Shown: in pieces, positions 1 to 43,399 of the stretch | How the letters are laid out: each line of letters starts with the position of its first letter | Position numbering within the stretch: the stretch's first letter is position 1 | Assembly: GCA_032173965.1 (NCBI GenBank) | Contig: JAVUNC010000005.1 | Coordinates: 46,672,501 to 46,736,500, forward strand | Source: Sitta carolinensis | Taxonomy: Eukaryota; Chordata; Aves; Passeriformes; Sittidae | DNA: 64,000 nt | Reading direction: 5' to 3' | Notes under the pieces: model-generated | What the model saw: only the letters and a program-made list of their open reading frames with translations | Told to the model about the DNA's origin: nothing | The model's database searches: none | Program-made: the position numbers and the translations under genes

Positions 1-1944
1 AGGTATAACCTTTTTCTGGTTGATTTGGGACTTACCAGCCAGTGTCCAAGGGTCTAAAGAAAAGTCTCATATGATGGATACTTCTCTCTTGATACCCTGC
101 AAATGTTGCTGTTGTGCTGCATTTTTGACACATTGAATTAGCAAAGGAAACACAGCAAAGGGCCTTGTGATGTTCAGAAAGGTAACTCCCTATTTAGCCA
201 TAAATTAATCTATGGGATATACTCCCAAGCAGATACCTACCTCCATTATTGCAGTAGCACTAAATGGGCCAGCACTTCCAACTCCGCTTATGTTTAGAGT
301 TCTGCCAGGAGTCACTCAAATGTACATACACCTCCTCCCAGACTTACAGGTATTTGTAGCCATATATTCACAGGTACACAGACCTCCATGGATCATGCTG
401 GGAGAGTTATGCCAACATCATAGCAAGGGTACATCAGAAGCCTGACTACCCTCCTCACACCTGTGAGCGGAGATCCATTCCCAGGTGGCTGTGGTGGTTT
501 ATCTCACCCAGAAATCAGAAACACAGGCCTGCAATGGAATGGCAGGTTGAACAAGAGTTAGCAGCAGCTGGGAGAAGACTGCTGCTCTGAATAACCTCTG
601 GCCATGCTGACCCTTTGCATTGCTCCCTGCACTGCCCATGTACTTTCATACAACTACACTACACACACAGAGACTGACTAGCCCTTCCTCAGACTGTGGC
701 CAGCAGACCCTCGTGTTTTCAGGGACATTGAGGATGGTGGGTTGACGGACATTCATTAAGGAACAATGCAAATTGTCAAGAAAGGAAAGAAGATGTCTTG
801 GCACCTGCCTAGAGGCTCTACCTGTCTCACATTGGCTTTCTCTGTGCTTATTCACCATTCTATCACTCTCCTTACTGCTATGACATCAGACCACAAACCC
901 TAGCAGATAATGTCAAGTACCAGTTTATACTGACTTGTCAGACAGAAAAGGACCAAATACTACTAGGCATTCACTCCCAGGTCTGTAACACAGCAGAACT
1001 TCACATAGGCCTTTAGAAGCATCTAGGCAATAAAAGAAGTGCCCTGTCCTTTTAAAAAATAGCATACTTCTTTCCAGCAGCCTTGCTTTATTCACGTAGA
1101 GTAAAAGCAAAGGAACTGTACTGATCCTGATATGGGTCAACCTGGAGTGGATAAAAACTGTATCTGTCCTTGCTATAAATTTATCAGTCAGCCATCAAGG
1201 ACAGAAATTATGTTCTTTCTCTGGGCTTTCCCAGAAAAAACAATTTCACTGCTCCCTTGCACAGGCAAATTTTTCATACTGATGATTTCTTATTTCTTGA
1301 GTGTGCAAGACCAGAACACTACTCCAGTGAACATGATAGAGAAGTCAAAAATAGCTACAAAATATCATCTTCTAAAAATCTGATCATGGCTAGAATTTTC
1401 CAGGAGAGTAGAAGTGGACACCTGCCCTTCACTCATCTTCTACACAGCATTGCACAGGCTGATGAAGACAACGGAGCAACAAGAGAGTAATAAGAGAAGG
1501 AGAGTGGGGAAACAGCCAGCATAAGTAATTCTGAGGGAAGAGGCATCGAGATGAAATGAAAGAATCAATGTAAGATGGGAAAGTAGATAAGAGGCCAGGG
1601 AGATGAAGCAGTAAGCTGCTGGAGAGATCAAACCACCTGAAAATGCGGTTTTGCTAAGAGGAAAGACGAAGAGCAGAGGAAATAAAGTGGTCAGGAATGG
1701 CACAGAGGGTCTGATACCATGTCACCTCTCCTTTCACTGGTACTGGAAAGACCACAAAAAGAGGGAGAAGGGGGAGTTGGCCAGGAGAGGAAGGCCCAAA
1801 GGGAGATCCCTGTAATCCACAGTAACAAATGTACCCTGCTGACATCCCAGGGAGAAGACAAAGAGGACCAAGGAAGAGGAAGTAATTAAAGAGCAAAGCA
1901 CATAGAGAAGGAAACAGCCTTGTGCCTCACACAAACAGTCCCTA
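1..1944. other. sequence beyond the candidate GRIN2B 3' end
   Basis: I see no exon, RNA gene or recognisable repeat here. Short open frames on both strands have no family resemblance and no splice context. It is either intergenic DNA downstream of GRIN2B or a further part of its UTR. Confidence 0.5.
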
Positions 1945-1965
1945 GCAATCAACACGGCTTTTATT
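1928..1965 (-). promoter_or_regulatory. candidate distal polyadenylation site of GRIN2B
   Basis: On the minus strand AATAAA (1965-1960) is followed about 22 bases later by the GU-rich stretch TGTTTGTGTG (1937-1928). That is the spacing expected between a poly(A) signal and its downstream element, with cleavage near 1945. This is an inference from motif layout only. Confidence 0.4.
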
Positions 1966-2253
1966 ACAGGAAATTATTAACACCCTCTGCTACCCACCAC
2001 CCCTTACCAATCCCAAACCTCCCCTCTCTGGGGACCCTTTCTTGGCACACACATATAACATCCAGATAAACTTTCTGAACCAGCAAAAGCAACCACTGAA
2101 ACAACTTCAAACACCACAGACCAATAAAACCACAATTTAGAAGTTAACTTTCCCAACCCCCCCATGCCATTATTTAATAAGGAAATACTGTACAGATATA
2201 AAACCCACCCTTTTCCCAACCTGAATATAATTGCTTGAGCTAGTTTCTGTACA

Positions 2254-2273
2254 TATATACACACATATTTACA
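2254..2273 (-). promoter_or_regulatory. paired Pumilio response elements
   Basis: TGTAAATA (2273-2266) and TGTATATA (2261-2254), both matching the PUF octamer TGTANATA, lie four bases apart on the transcript strand. They sit about 300 bases upstream of the candidate distal poly(A) signal. Confidence 0.5.
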
Positions 2274-2430
2274 CTGTAATGCTGCAGTCAAGAAAGCAGA
2301 TGATGTAAAAGTCACAAAGTGAATACATAAATTAAATAACTACCAGCAAAACATTAGTAAAGGTCACACTGTTCCTACTTGGCAAAAATGTGTTGTGGGA
2401 CAGAGTCATTAAGTGTACTGCTATGTACTC

Positions 2431-2477
2431 TGGTGTGTGTGTGTTGTGTGTGGTGTGTGTGTGTGTGTGTGTGTGTA
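2431..2477 (+). repeat. (TG)n microsatellite, interrupted
   Basis: TG dinucleotides run with two short interruptions, the last uninterrupted block being about 23 bases. It reads as (CA)n on the GRIN2B transcript. Confidence 0.9.
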
Positions 2478-5057
2478 TGGACACACATACAGGCAGGCAA
2501 ACCCCACAGCTTCCTGCTGTCTTAGGCTTGTTCATGTATGTCTCACTTCCCCAGTATGTCTTGTATGTGTGTGCGTGCCCAGAGGAACCCCTGTTCCACA
2601 GCATGTTATTATTTTCTACCTGTTGGAGTGTATACCAGTGCTTGCTGTGAATCTTTAATGGCAGGAAGCCAGCAGGTTAAGAGATCTGAACTACTAACAT
2701 ATCACAGAGATCCTTCTTTACCTCAATACTCAGGGGACTGTACCCTTGACACTGGCAGACATGAGTCCTGCTCTCTGCAATATGGTTTCACTGTCTTTCT
2801 ATACACAAGCAAGTTTATGCTGTGTCAGTTTTGTTGTCAGCAATGGCAGAAGGGTGCCAGAATTCACTCAAATGGCATGGCTAGGAGAGGAATTTGGGGA
2901 ATCTCAAGAAACAGAAAAAACTGAAAGCCAATTGCAAAGCGGTTTTCATTGTTGCTGTTCTAGTGGCAGACACCCAGGTTTGTCTGCAGTCAGCCCCAGG
3001 GAGGTCCAGAGGGCCCATGATGAAGATGAAGCAATAGTATTTATATTGCCAGTGAGACACTCGGCACCCCAATTTGCCTTTGATGGGGGAGGAGAGAGGA
3101 AGCCACAGGGAAGAGTAAGTGAATGCAGCGAGGGTCTATGGCTTGGAAATCTATTTGGCTGCAAATTGAAAATAAGCCCTTGTGGGGACGACAATCAGGT
3201 CCCACTAGTTACTATCTCAATGTAACTACCTGCAGCATCCAGCAGCATGGTAGGTGTGTTCCAGGTGGACACGCCAGGTGTGTTCAGCAGCAGGGAAGCA
3301 CTTATGGGAAAGAGTGGGTGCAGATGGGGATCGTGGCTTGGAGTCTGTCCCCATTTGTTGCCAGCAATTTGGTTTCTTTCTTGCATGCAGTTCCCAGGGG
3401 CTCCTGTGGTGACCAGGCATATGCCACAGAGAGGAAGCATAACTGGACCCTACCCTTTGCCAGCTTGGATTGAGAAGAAAGGGTGAAGTGTAATTCCATA
3501 GAGCAAGGGCACAGAGGGTCAGCATAAAGTCCTTTCATCAACACTCCTGATCTTTGTCTGCTTCCATTTTCCCTTTCATTTTGGCAACCAAAAATGCGTG
3601 GGGAAATGCAACCTCCCACCTTCTCCATGAGAAGGGCTCATCAAAGGCTGCTTGACTGGAGTGGAGGATGTGTGAAAGGCCTAAGTCTGATCATTGGCTG
3701 TATTCCCAGGCTTGCTTCCATCTGTTGATAAGCAATGGAGGTGGGAGGATATGCCATATTTGATAGAAAGCTCTAAAGCAAAGACTTGCCTGTGAAGATC
3801 CCTGAGGTATCTCTGATCACTCCAGCCTGTCACCACCATCATATTCATTCTTCATCTCCCCCTCTCTCTTTTGCTGGCGATTTTGCTGTGAGCAACAGCC
3901 TGATCTGAATGTACAAAGGGGCACTATTCAAGATGGATGTTAGTGTCTTCTTGGAGAGAGGAGCTCAACATCAGCAAAAATTGCTGAAGAAGGGGCCCAT
4001 CCTAGAAACTCTTAACCCCTCCATCAAATCCTTTGCAACATCACAAAGGAACCTTGCTCCCCCCATATGCTGGAAATTGAAGTATCAGTTCCCTACAGGC
4101 AAAGTTCATACTTTGATATTGCTGAGCATTTTGAACCCACTGGGGTTCTCACCTGGACAGTTCTGACAATGCATGCTGGATTTCAGAGAGAATGGGATTT
4201 TTTTGTTGTTGCTGTTGTTGAGGTGGGGACGGTGTGCTTCATTGTCTCAACTGACAACAAGTTCTGACTGCAGCTTTTCTTGCCTACTTAGGATGTGACA
4301 CTGCAAGTTTTGATTCTGCCTCACTGGGAGGAATGATGGGAGACAGAGAACTACTACACCAGCCTGTGTCGTGTGGCACTACAGTAAAAAGCCACTGTGA
4401 ATACTCCAACACGGTTTATGATGTGGAGATCCATGGCTGCAAGTTCTACTTGCCTGTTGCTTTCCACTGTGTATGGCACATTTCTGATATTTTTTGCATG
4501 TTTCCTCCACCTCCTTCATAGACATCCTCCTTCAGATGAGTACATACACTCCAGTACCACTTCAGAAGAACATGGCTCATGAAAATACCTCTCAGAGAGC
4601 CATGCCTCTGGCTAGAAGTGAGGAGGTAAATGTCAGAAGCATTGCCAAAGGTGCCTAATCTTTCCTGGGAGGCTGTCTGCAAATATTCAGTAGAGGTCAC
4701 CAACTGTAGAGGACACAAAGGTTTTTACTCAATATTCTTGTGTGCAGAAAACTTCAGAGAGAGGAAATGTTCCCAGCCACTGCCCCAGAAAACACTGGTG
4801 TTTCTACAGCAGAGAGAGAAAAATGGTAAGGCAGGGGATGTGGAGTTTTGTCAGGCTCTGGTATGAAATCCCATTCTTTTCTGGACAGGTAATAAACAGC
4901 ACATGGGTGGTTTTCTAGTATAGACAACACCTGCTGCTAATATTACCTGTTTGATTCACTTGAGTACTTACAATGAAAATACACCAAATCTAAAATTCTA
5001 AATATATAATCAGAGTTTAATAACATCATTGATTTATTTTCTTGATTATGAATTACA

Positions 5058-5082
5058 CCCTCCCCCCTCCCACCCCTTCCCC
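5058..5082 (-). promoter_or_regulatory. G-quadruplex motif upstream of an AATAAA hexamer
   Basis: Five G tracts (4, 4, 3, 6 and 3 bases) lie on the transcript strand, separated by loops of one or two bases. The AATAAA at 5038-5033 follows 20 bases downstream on the transcript. Confidence 0.65.
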
Positions 5083-5999
5083 TTCATCTCTGTCCCAAAA
5101 CTTATTGACCTGTCAGAACTAAAATAAACAAAGCAACCAGAAAAGATCACTTAGAGGAGAAAGGATTAACCTGATGGACACGTGGCCTAATATATTATGG
5201 GAGAAGGCAAAATACCAGACTCCTGTGGTTAGACCAGTGGTTCAGTCCAGAATTTCCAGTTCTTCTTTTCTGGTTGCCCTAGAGCATTCATTTGAGTGGT
5301 TTGTGGCACAGTTAATATTTGCAGAGCACTCAGAGTGTTAACAGTGCTACAACAGTAAGAATACTAGATAATGATTTTGGCAAACTATCATTTGCCGATC
5401 AGTGGAACAAGGGACAGACCAGTTCGGAGCAAATACGAACCAACTTTCAACCCGGAACACAAAAATCAGAACCTTTAAGAAGAGATTTGAAAAAAGTTCC
5501 ATTAACTTCTTTTTGGTTTGTTTTCAGCTTAATTTCCCTGCAGAGCCACCCTCCAGGTCTCCTCGATCCAGGTGGGGAGGGACGGAAAGTACCAAGATAA
5601 CCACCAAAGAGATTAGCTGCCCTTGTCAGCTGTCAAGCTTCCCAACCCCAAGCCCTTAGGAAATACCAGAAATTATCACGAACTTTCCCAGGTCCAAGAT
5701 TTCTAAACCAAAGTAGCATTGGAGAAGTCTCTTAATGTCAAAGTGATGGTCCAACCTGAGTGGCCAACTTGATGGTTCACCCCACCACTATCAAGACAGT
5801 GTAGTGCCTTGAGGCCCAAACTCCACAGAGAGATGCTGGTACAGAGAGTTTATATGCAAAAAGGAATTGGGGGTGTTCCCATCAAAACATGAAACCCTGC
5901 TGGCAAGGCTTGAAGTGACGTTCCGGCGTCTTCCATTCATGAAGATAAAGGTGACAGGGCAATACAGGGGGCCTCGGGGGAACACAACACACATGGGTT

Positions 6000-6000
<1 letters not shown>

Positions 6001-6030
<30 letters not shown>

Positions 6031-6033
6031 TTT
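6001..6033 (+). repeat. (CT)10 tract followed by T12
   Basis: A perfect CT dinucleotide run is joined to twelve T. In the transcript this is A12 followed by (GA)n, a length-variable type of element. Confidence 0.92.
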
Positions 6034-6122
6034 CCTCATTCATACGGCCTCGACCTGCGTAAACCGCTTCCAAAAATGCAGCCTGAAAAGTCATAGAAAA
6101 CAAACATAACGGAAACAAACTT

Positions 6123-6139
6123 CCCCTCCCTCCCACCCC
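6123..6139 (-). promoter_or_regulatory. G-quadruplex motif in 3' UTR
   Basis: The transcript strand reads GGGG-T-GGG-A-GGG-A-GGGG, with all loops one base. It lies 63 bases from a Pumilio-type octamer at 6202-6209 and about 90 bases from a (GA)n tract. Confidence 0.65.
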
Positions 6140-6201
6140 ACGACCTGAATATTCACGAGAAGAGAAACACCAATTTATACAAAAACGCAATAAAAAAGAA
6201 A

Positions 6202-6209
6202 TATTTACA
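6202..6209 (-). promoter_or_regulatory. Pumilio response element
   Basis: The octamer TGTAAATA lies on the transcript strand in the 3' UTR, 2.4 kb past the stop codon. It is a single site, so chance occurrence in AT-rich sequence is quite possible. Confidence 0.35.
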
Positions 6210-6464
6210 AATGAAAGGAACGCCTTCTTGGTGGCTGCTATCAGAGGTGTCTGACAAGCTGCCATGTGTTCTGGATTGCAGATCGCTCTGTTAATTTGTT
6301 TGGTTTCTTTTTTTTTTTCTCTTTTCTTTTCCTTTTTGTCCTTGTAATGAGAGAAGAGGGAAAGAGTGAGAAGTTCCCTTACCCCAAAGACTAGGGGGTG
6401 GCATCACAAAGACTCTTTCTCTCTTTCCTCCTTAATTTCTTCAGTGAAATATAAGAAAAATATT

Positions 6465-6487
6465 CCCCTCACCAACCCTGCCCACCC
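6465..6487 (-). promoter_or_regulatory. G-quadruplex motif in 3' UTR (looser)
   Basis: The transcript strand has four tracts of at least three G with loops of 1, 2 and 7 bases. This fits the standard quadruplex pattern but should be less stable than its neighbours. Confidence 0.5.
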
Positions 6488-6542
6488 TCTCCTCACACAC
6501 TTTGATTTTACAGGTAAATCCCACCCTTCCCCCTGCCTCAGC

Positions 6543-6580
6543 TTAAAAAATAAATAAAATAAATAGGTAAATAAATAAAA
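6543..6580 (+). repeat. AAAT-rich simple repeat
   Basis: Tandem AAAT units with small interruptions. Confidence 0.8.
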
Positions 6581-7997
6581 GGCCTTTGTTGGCTTAAAAA
6601 GAGAACGATAAGATAAAATCAACCATGGTGTGGTGAGGAATGTGAGAGAGGTGGCTTTCAGCTCCAAGAAATGTGGCTCATAAAGATGGGGCTGCCATCT
6701 CCCTTCAGAGTCAATCCTCAGCAGCGTCCTCATGCTTTCAGCACAGGACTCTCTCAACCCTTCACCTGCTGAGCCATGGTGATTGAGACACTGGGACAGA
6801 CCCAGGATAAGCTGTAGAGACTTTGTGATATCTCTCAGGATGGGAGAGGTCGGTCCACACCCCCACCTCAGGAGAGAGATGATGTATGAAAGGTGTGTTC
6901 AGCTTCTCACTCCTACCATTGCTCCTTTTCCCTTAGTTTAACTTGCATCTAAAATGACACAATGGAAACAAAAAACACTCTTATTGATACTAAGTGCACC
7001 AGGAAAGCTGTCACTACAACTGCAGGGATGGGAAACCTTAGGCTATTCCAGCTTTACACCTGTGCTAGTATCTCTCTCTCTCACACAGAGGCACACGCAC
7101 ATGTACACGCACATCCCAGCTTTGCACATCTTCAGTCTTCAGCACAAGTTTCTGTGCTCTCTAGCATTTATTCAAGCACATCCCTTCCCAGGAAGACAAG
7201 CTGTGTACTTCCTCTGTACATTCAATAGCAAATATACATATGTATTTCCCATGGGTGCATACACCCTCCTCCCATTTCCACATGTGCAAGGAGGCATTGA
7301 AATTGTCCACCAGCACCACCGCGACCACACGCACCCTTCTATGGCATTTCTTTGTTCCTTTCCAGCATTGGCAGAGGGCACCCTATTCTTTTTGTTCCCA
7401 CCTGCTGGCCAAGCATAGAGAGAACAGAAGGATTAAGCTCCTTCTTTCTCTCCCATCCTTGCTGAAAGGACAGGCCAAAATGGGTTTGGTGTCCCCTGAA
7501 GTGACAGTGAAAAAACTCTCCACCTTTCCCTTCTCTTAAGCTCTGTTCTACTGTGTTTGTTCTCCAGACACCTCATAGGATAGTGGGTTTATTTTGCTTT
7601 CTTCGCAGACATTTCAAGTATAAAGTTATCGTATATACTCGCATACAGGCAAACCCATACTATATACTGCTCCCACCCTTGAAGAATGTCAGAACTAGTG
7701 AGCAGCTCACAGCTAACAAACCAACCCTGTTCCTCTTTCCTCAAATCCTTATTTCAGTGCAAACCAGCATCTTTTGTCTGAGTTTGGGAAACCAACCCTG
7801 GAGTCAGGGAGGCTGCCAATCAGCTTTCTCAAACTCAGATTCCTCTTCTCTCTCTCCCACTGGTCTGCTATAGATTCAATGGCTGTAATAGCCACAGTGA
7901 AACCACTAGCCTGACCTGCAGACAAATCTTCCCTCCCTCCACACCCCCCAGCAGACAATTCAAAATTTTAGCGTAAAATTTCTTAGCATATACGCAA

Positions 7998-8019
7998 ATA
8001 TATATATATATATATATAT
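7998..8019. repeat. (AT)11 microsatellite
   Basis: A perfect AT alternation of 22 bases in the 3' UTR. Confidence 0.92.
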
Positions 8020-8579
8020 TTCAGCCCTAAACCCCCATAGTCTTCACAAAATAATGTAACAAGAACCTCAATATAGCTAACATATAAGTGCATCATCAAG
8101 TAAGTCTTGTTATTCTCCCTTCACTTTCTCCACATCAAACACTACTCTTTTCTAGGCAGTTTTAGGAAGAGTTGCCTGAGCAAGCATATTTTCCTGCGTG
8201 TCCATTACACTGCTGCTGCTGCCTCCTCCTGCCGCACACACATAGACGTGTGCGCACATGCCCTTCCCTGCTGGGAGCCAGCAGAAGTGAACACTAAAGT
8301 CACTGCTGCTCCTCCTCAGCCCATCCCTTCCCTGCCTTTTTTTCTGCTTCCTAAAACCACAAGCAAGGATATCCAACATCACTGTAAAGTGCAATGGCCA
8401 GGAATGGAGGAGAATGGGAGGAGCGAGAACATGGAAAAAGAGAGAAAACGGGAGGCTTGGGAAAGGAGGAGGAAGAGGGGAAACCAAAGAGGCGGCACTT
8501 GTCACCAGTGCTGCACTACTCACAACTCCAGTATCCCACAAACTAAGGACGACTCAGGAGAGTAGTTGATGGGATTGAT

Positions 8580-8595
8580 CCCACCCCACCCTCCC
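8580..8595 (-). promoter_or_regulatory. G-quadruplex motif just after the stop codon
   Basis: The transcript strand reads GGG-A-GGG-T-GGGG-T-GGG, four G tracts with one-base loops, 48 bases past the TGA. One-base loops give the most stable class of RNA quadruplex. Its role here is not known. Confidence 0.65.
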
Positions 8596-8643
8596 ATGCT
8601 CCACATACATCCCCAGTTCCTCCCCGCGCTCTTCCCCTCTCAC

Positions 8644-40049
<31,406 letters not shown>

Positions 40050-43000
40050 CTGTGGAGACACAAACCACAGAAGATAGACTTCTAATTGCCCCATCCCTTT
40101 GCAGCAACCAGAGCTATTGCAGAACTGGGTAAGAGGACCATTCTGGAGTACCCAAACTTGTGACTCGTGTAAGATGGGGACATTTCTGGGGAAAAGGTTC
40201 TGTGTAAGTGGATTCAAACAAGGGGGAAGTGTAGACCAAGAAAGATGTCTGAGTTGTCTCATCTCTGCCATGGTCTCACTTCTGGGAGAGTGGATAACCA
40301 TGGGAATACTGTAACTATGGTCAAACAGACTAACGTCCTTCAACTTTTTCAGCCAAACAGCAGGAACGCAATGACTTGATTACATACTTTAGCTGGAAAC
40401 AAGGAATTGTTTTATGTTTCTGACGCATGAAAATGAGTACCAAAGAGTATCTATGATGTTTTTTTAAATCTTGCTATTTTTCCCTAATTCACATAACTTC
40501 CATAAATTACTATTGCAATTTTAGAACACTTAATTTTCCATTTCCTAAGTGAATAGAGATCATATCTTCAGTAGTCAAAAAAGGGGATGGGACTCAATTA
40601 TCTTATACCTGCTGCTAAGAATGAAAGCTGTTTAGAAGCCACTGCAGTCCTTAAAGAGACAATACATGTAAGCTCACCCACTGTCCAGGCAGACCATCTC
40701 TTGCAAAAAAAAAGAAAAAGAAATCCAGGAAAAGAGAAAACTTGAACATCAACTGTACTTTCAACTATCAAAGTCTTGCCTTTGTTCTCAATTCCCCCTC
40801 CCACCATCACAGTTGACAGTAATTAGCACCTTGGCTGGCAGTCAAAGCTGAGAGGGTGAAGAAGCTAACTGGGCTTTAGAAGAAGCTTTCCTGCATGGTC
40901 CTCAAAGCAAGTCCTCCAGGCCAGGACTGAGACATGCTGACTTGATGGCAGAGGCAGTGTGGGTGTGTGGGAAGCTTGCATGACTGCTCTTAGTGGTGTA
41001 CCTGCTTGGTGAGTAAACAGAAAAGCTTCATTCCACTCTAATTCAACACTCTACCCACCACCCCCAAATTTCAGTCATTTATTTATTTAAACGACAGAAT
41101 GGGAGGGAGAAACACTTATTAAAGGCTCATTAGGTGTCAGTGGATAATCTGTGAAACTCAAAGCCCAGCTGGGTTTTGGCATTTGACAGTATCCAGAAGT
41201 CACATAAAACACTTGTCACCTTCAAAACAAACAAACACTTCATCTGGCCATGAAAAAAAAAATCCACTCTGATGGCTTTTGGAGAGAGAAAAAAGGCAGA
41301 AGAAATCACCCAGACAGCAGCACCCCAGTGAGCACAAAGGGTGGTGGTGGCGGGTGTTGTAAAAAGATGGGCAGCTGGTCTTGCCTTCCCAAAGGCAAAG
41401 AATGCCAAGGAGAGCTTGCCTCTAATGTTCCCTCCACCCATGAAGATGCTCTGCACTCTTACTAACATCTAAGCCTGGATGTGGAAAGTGAATTTCTAAG
41501 GGAATAAAGAGCATAGCTCCAGATGCTTATCCAGGGTCTGCTCAGCCCTGGACTTCCCACTCACTCACCAAGCAGGTCAATTCATCATCATCTGAGCCAG
41601 AGATTTCTGCAGTGCTACTTTAGCTCTCAAGTAACTGAGCTCAAATCCCCAAAAGTAGCAACTGTCACACAGGGCTCAGCAGGGACCAGTGATTAAGATG
41701 CTGCACAGAGCAGCCCAGTTTTCATCTCACTAACATTAACTTATCATAGAAATAAGTGGCTGTTGAAAGAGACATCTCTCAGAATCTCAGCACCACTTAG
41801 ATATCTCTGTAACAGGCATGATATAACCCCCTAAGTGATAAATTTGATCAGATAGGCACACCCAACCCAATAATTACCCTGAAGTTCTCTGGGACAGAAA
41901 GGGAAGTTCATAAGGCTGTGTGCCAGGCACGTCTCACAGTGTTGTACTACACAGAAACATTATGAAATTAGGATAACAATGACAGCATTGCCACAGCCTT
42001 CTGTGCACTAAATCACCTCACCCGCAAATTCAGTAGTACACATCCACTCCTTATTATCCCAGTGAAATCAGTCTAAATTGTCCAAAGAGGAAGAAAAATG
42101 GGATGTAAGTAAATGTTCAGATCTAAATCTCCAAATCAACTATGGATTGTCTCAAAAGTATGTGCAAACGTTCCATTTTATTGCTAACCTGAACAATCAG
42201 ACATGTCATTTAACTCCATACGTGTTATGGAGGGTTTTATTCACACTCTTACATGAATAAGAAAAGTAAAAAAGTCATAGTGAATTAAAAGAGGCAGACT
42301 TCATTACATGCTTATGCACATAAAGGTCAAATATATATGCACATAGTTAAAGAAGGATGGGCATAAGCAACACGTGTGCAATAAGAAACATCACATGTGC
42401 AGAGGATGGAGACAATGCAAGATAAAGATTACACAAATGTGTATCGTATGCTAGATAATCTGCCATGAGAGGGAAGGAGGAATTCACTGTAGGGAAGGGA
42501 GCTAGCAGAATTAAATGACATATATTTGTCCGGGTAAAGATGACTACACCTAAAGAATATAACCTACCAAGCTGTGCAGAGCAGAGCAAGACATTTCTGA
42601 AGTCTCAGGGAACTTTGTATTAACAGCCTATGAACTGTTATTACTTGAGTTTTGATGAGTGCTTGCCTCAGCAAAAAGAGGAAAAATAAACTATCCCAGG
42701 CATCCTTTATATTGGTCACCCTGCAGTTTCAAGATCCGTTGGGTATTCTCCAGTCAGCCTAGTCATCCAAACTCCCACTAGGAGCCCTGAAGTGTCACAG
42801 AATCAGTAAAAGATACTAGAGATCTGTAAAAACACCTTTCTAATCATATTCTCCAATCCCTAAGTTATATTACATTATGTCTTCTAAGCCTTCTAAGAAA
42901 CAGTCTTCCACCTTAACTGCCCCTTGCTCTATCTGATCCTGTCAAGAAAGTAAAGTCACTTTGGTTTGGGGATGTATTTGGAGGTGTTGAGGGAGGGGAG

Positions 43001-43189
43001 CAGCTAACTTTTACCTTAAGTATAAGATCCTATTTTGGCTAACAAGATTTGAAGTAGAATTCCAATACATTTGCAAAGAAAGAAAGAAAGGGAGAATTAT
43101 TGTAGAACAGAAAGTTTACTGCATATGCTATTGGTTTGTCTGAGCATATAAGTTATCCCATGCAGACAAAAGGTGAGATTGCCTATGCA

Positions 43190-43325
43190 AGGGGAAAACA
43201 AGTGGGAGCCTTCTGAAAGCCTTTCCAGCCAGCTGGCAAATTGCCTTAACCGCGGTATAATGCAGCCAGAATAAAAGAGTTCTGCAGTATGTTAATGCGC
43301 ATCTTTAATGAAAGGTGCATCACAT
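43190..43325. promoter_or_regulatory. possible conserved intronic element
   Basis: Unlike its AT-rich surroundings it contains CCGCGG (43250-43255) and TTAATGCGCATCTTTAATG (43292-43310), a CpG-containing block with TAAT cores on both sides. It directly abuts an ancient CR1 fragment. Function is inferred from composition only. Confidence 0.25.
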
Positions 43326-43399
43326 TAGTTCCTTGAAACTAATTCTTAACAGAGGCTTTTCTCTCCTCCCAAGGGAAGCTAAGGCTTGTAACAGCCATT

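Larger units (their letters stand above)
1945..8643 (-). other. GRIN2B: GRIN2B 3' untranslated region (likely extent)
   Basis: The 6.7 kb after the stop codon has no coding signal. GRIN2B is known in mammals for a very long 3' UTR, so this stretch is most simply read as UTR. On the transcript strand it carries four G-quadruplex motifs, three Pumilio-type octamers and several AATAAA hexamers (plus-strand TTTATT at 7588, 7167, 5033 and 1960). The left limit given is the candidate cleavage area below the 1960-1965 hexamer. Shorter isoforms ending at inner hexamers, or a UTR running past the left edge, are equally possible. I cannot confirm the extent without transcript data. Confidence 0.6.

Noticed and set aside
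8107..8565. 152- and 129-codon frames on both strands just past the GRIN2B stop
   Set aside because: They lie in the 3' UTR, are low-complexity (Ser, Pro, Arg and Lys rich) and overlap each other on opposite strands.
42797..42950. Possible further CR1 fragment beginning near CACAGAATCAG
   Set aside because: Only a loose resemblance in order of short words; too diverged to call by eye.
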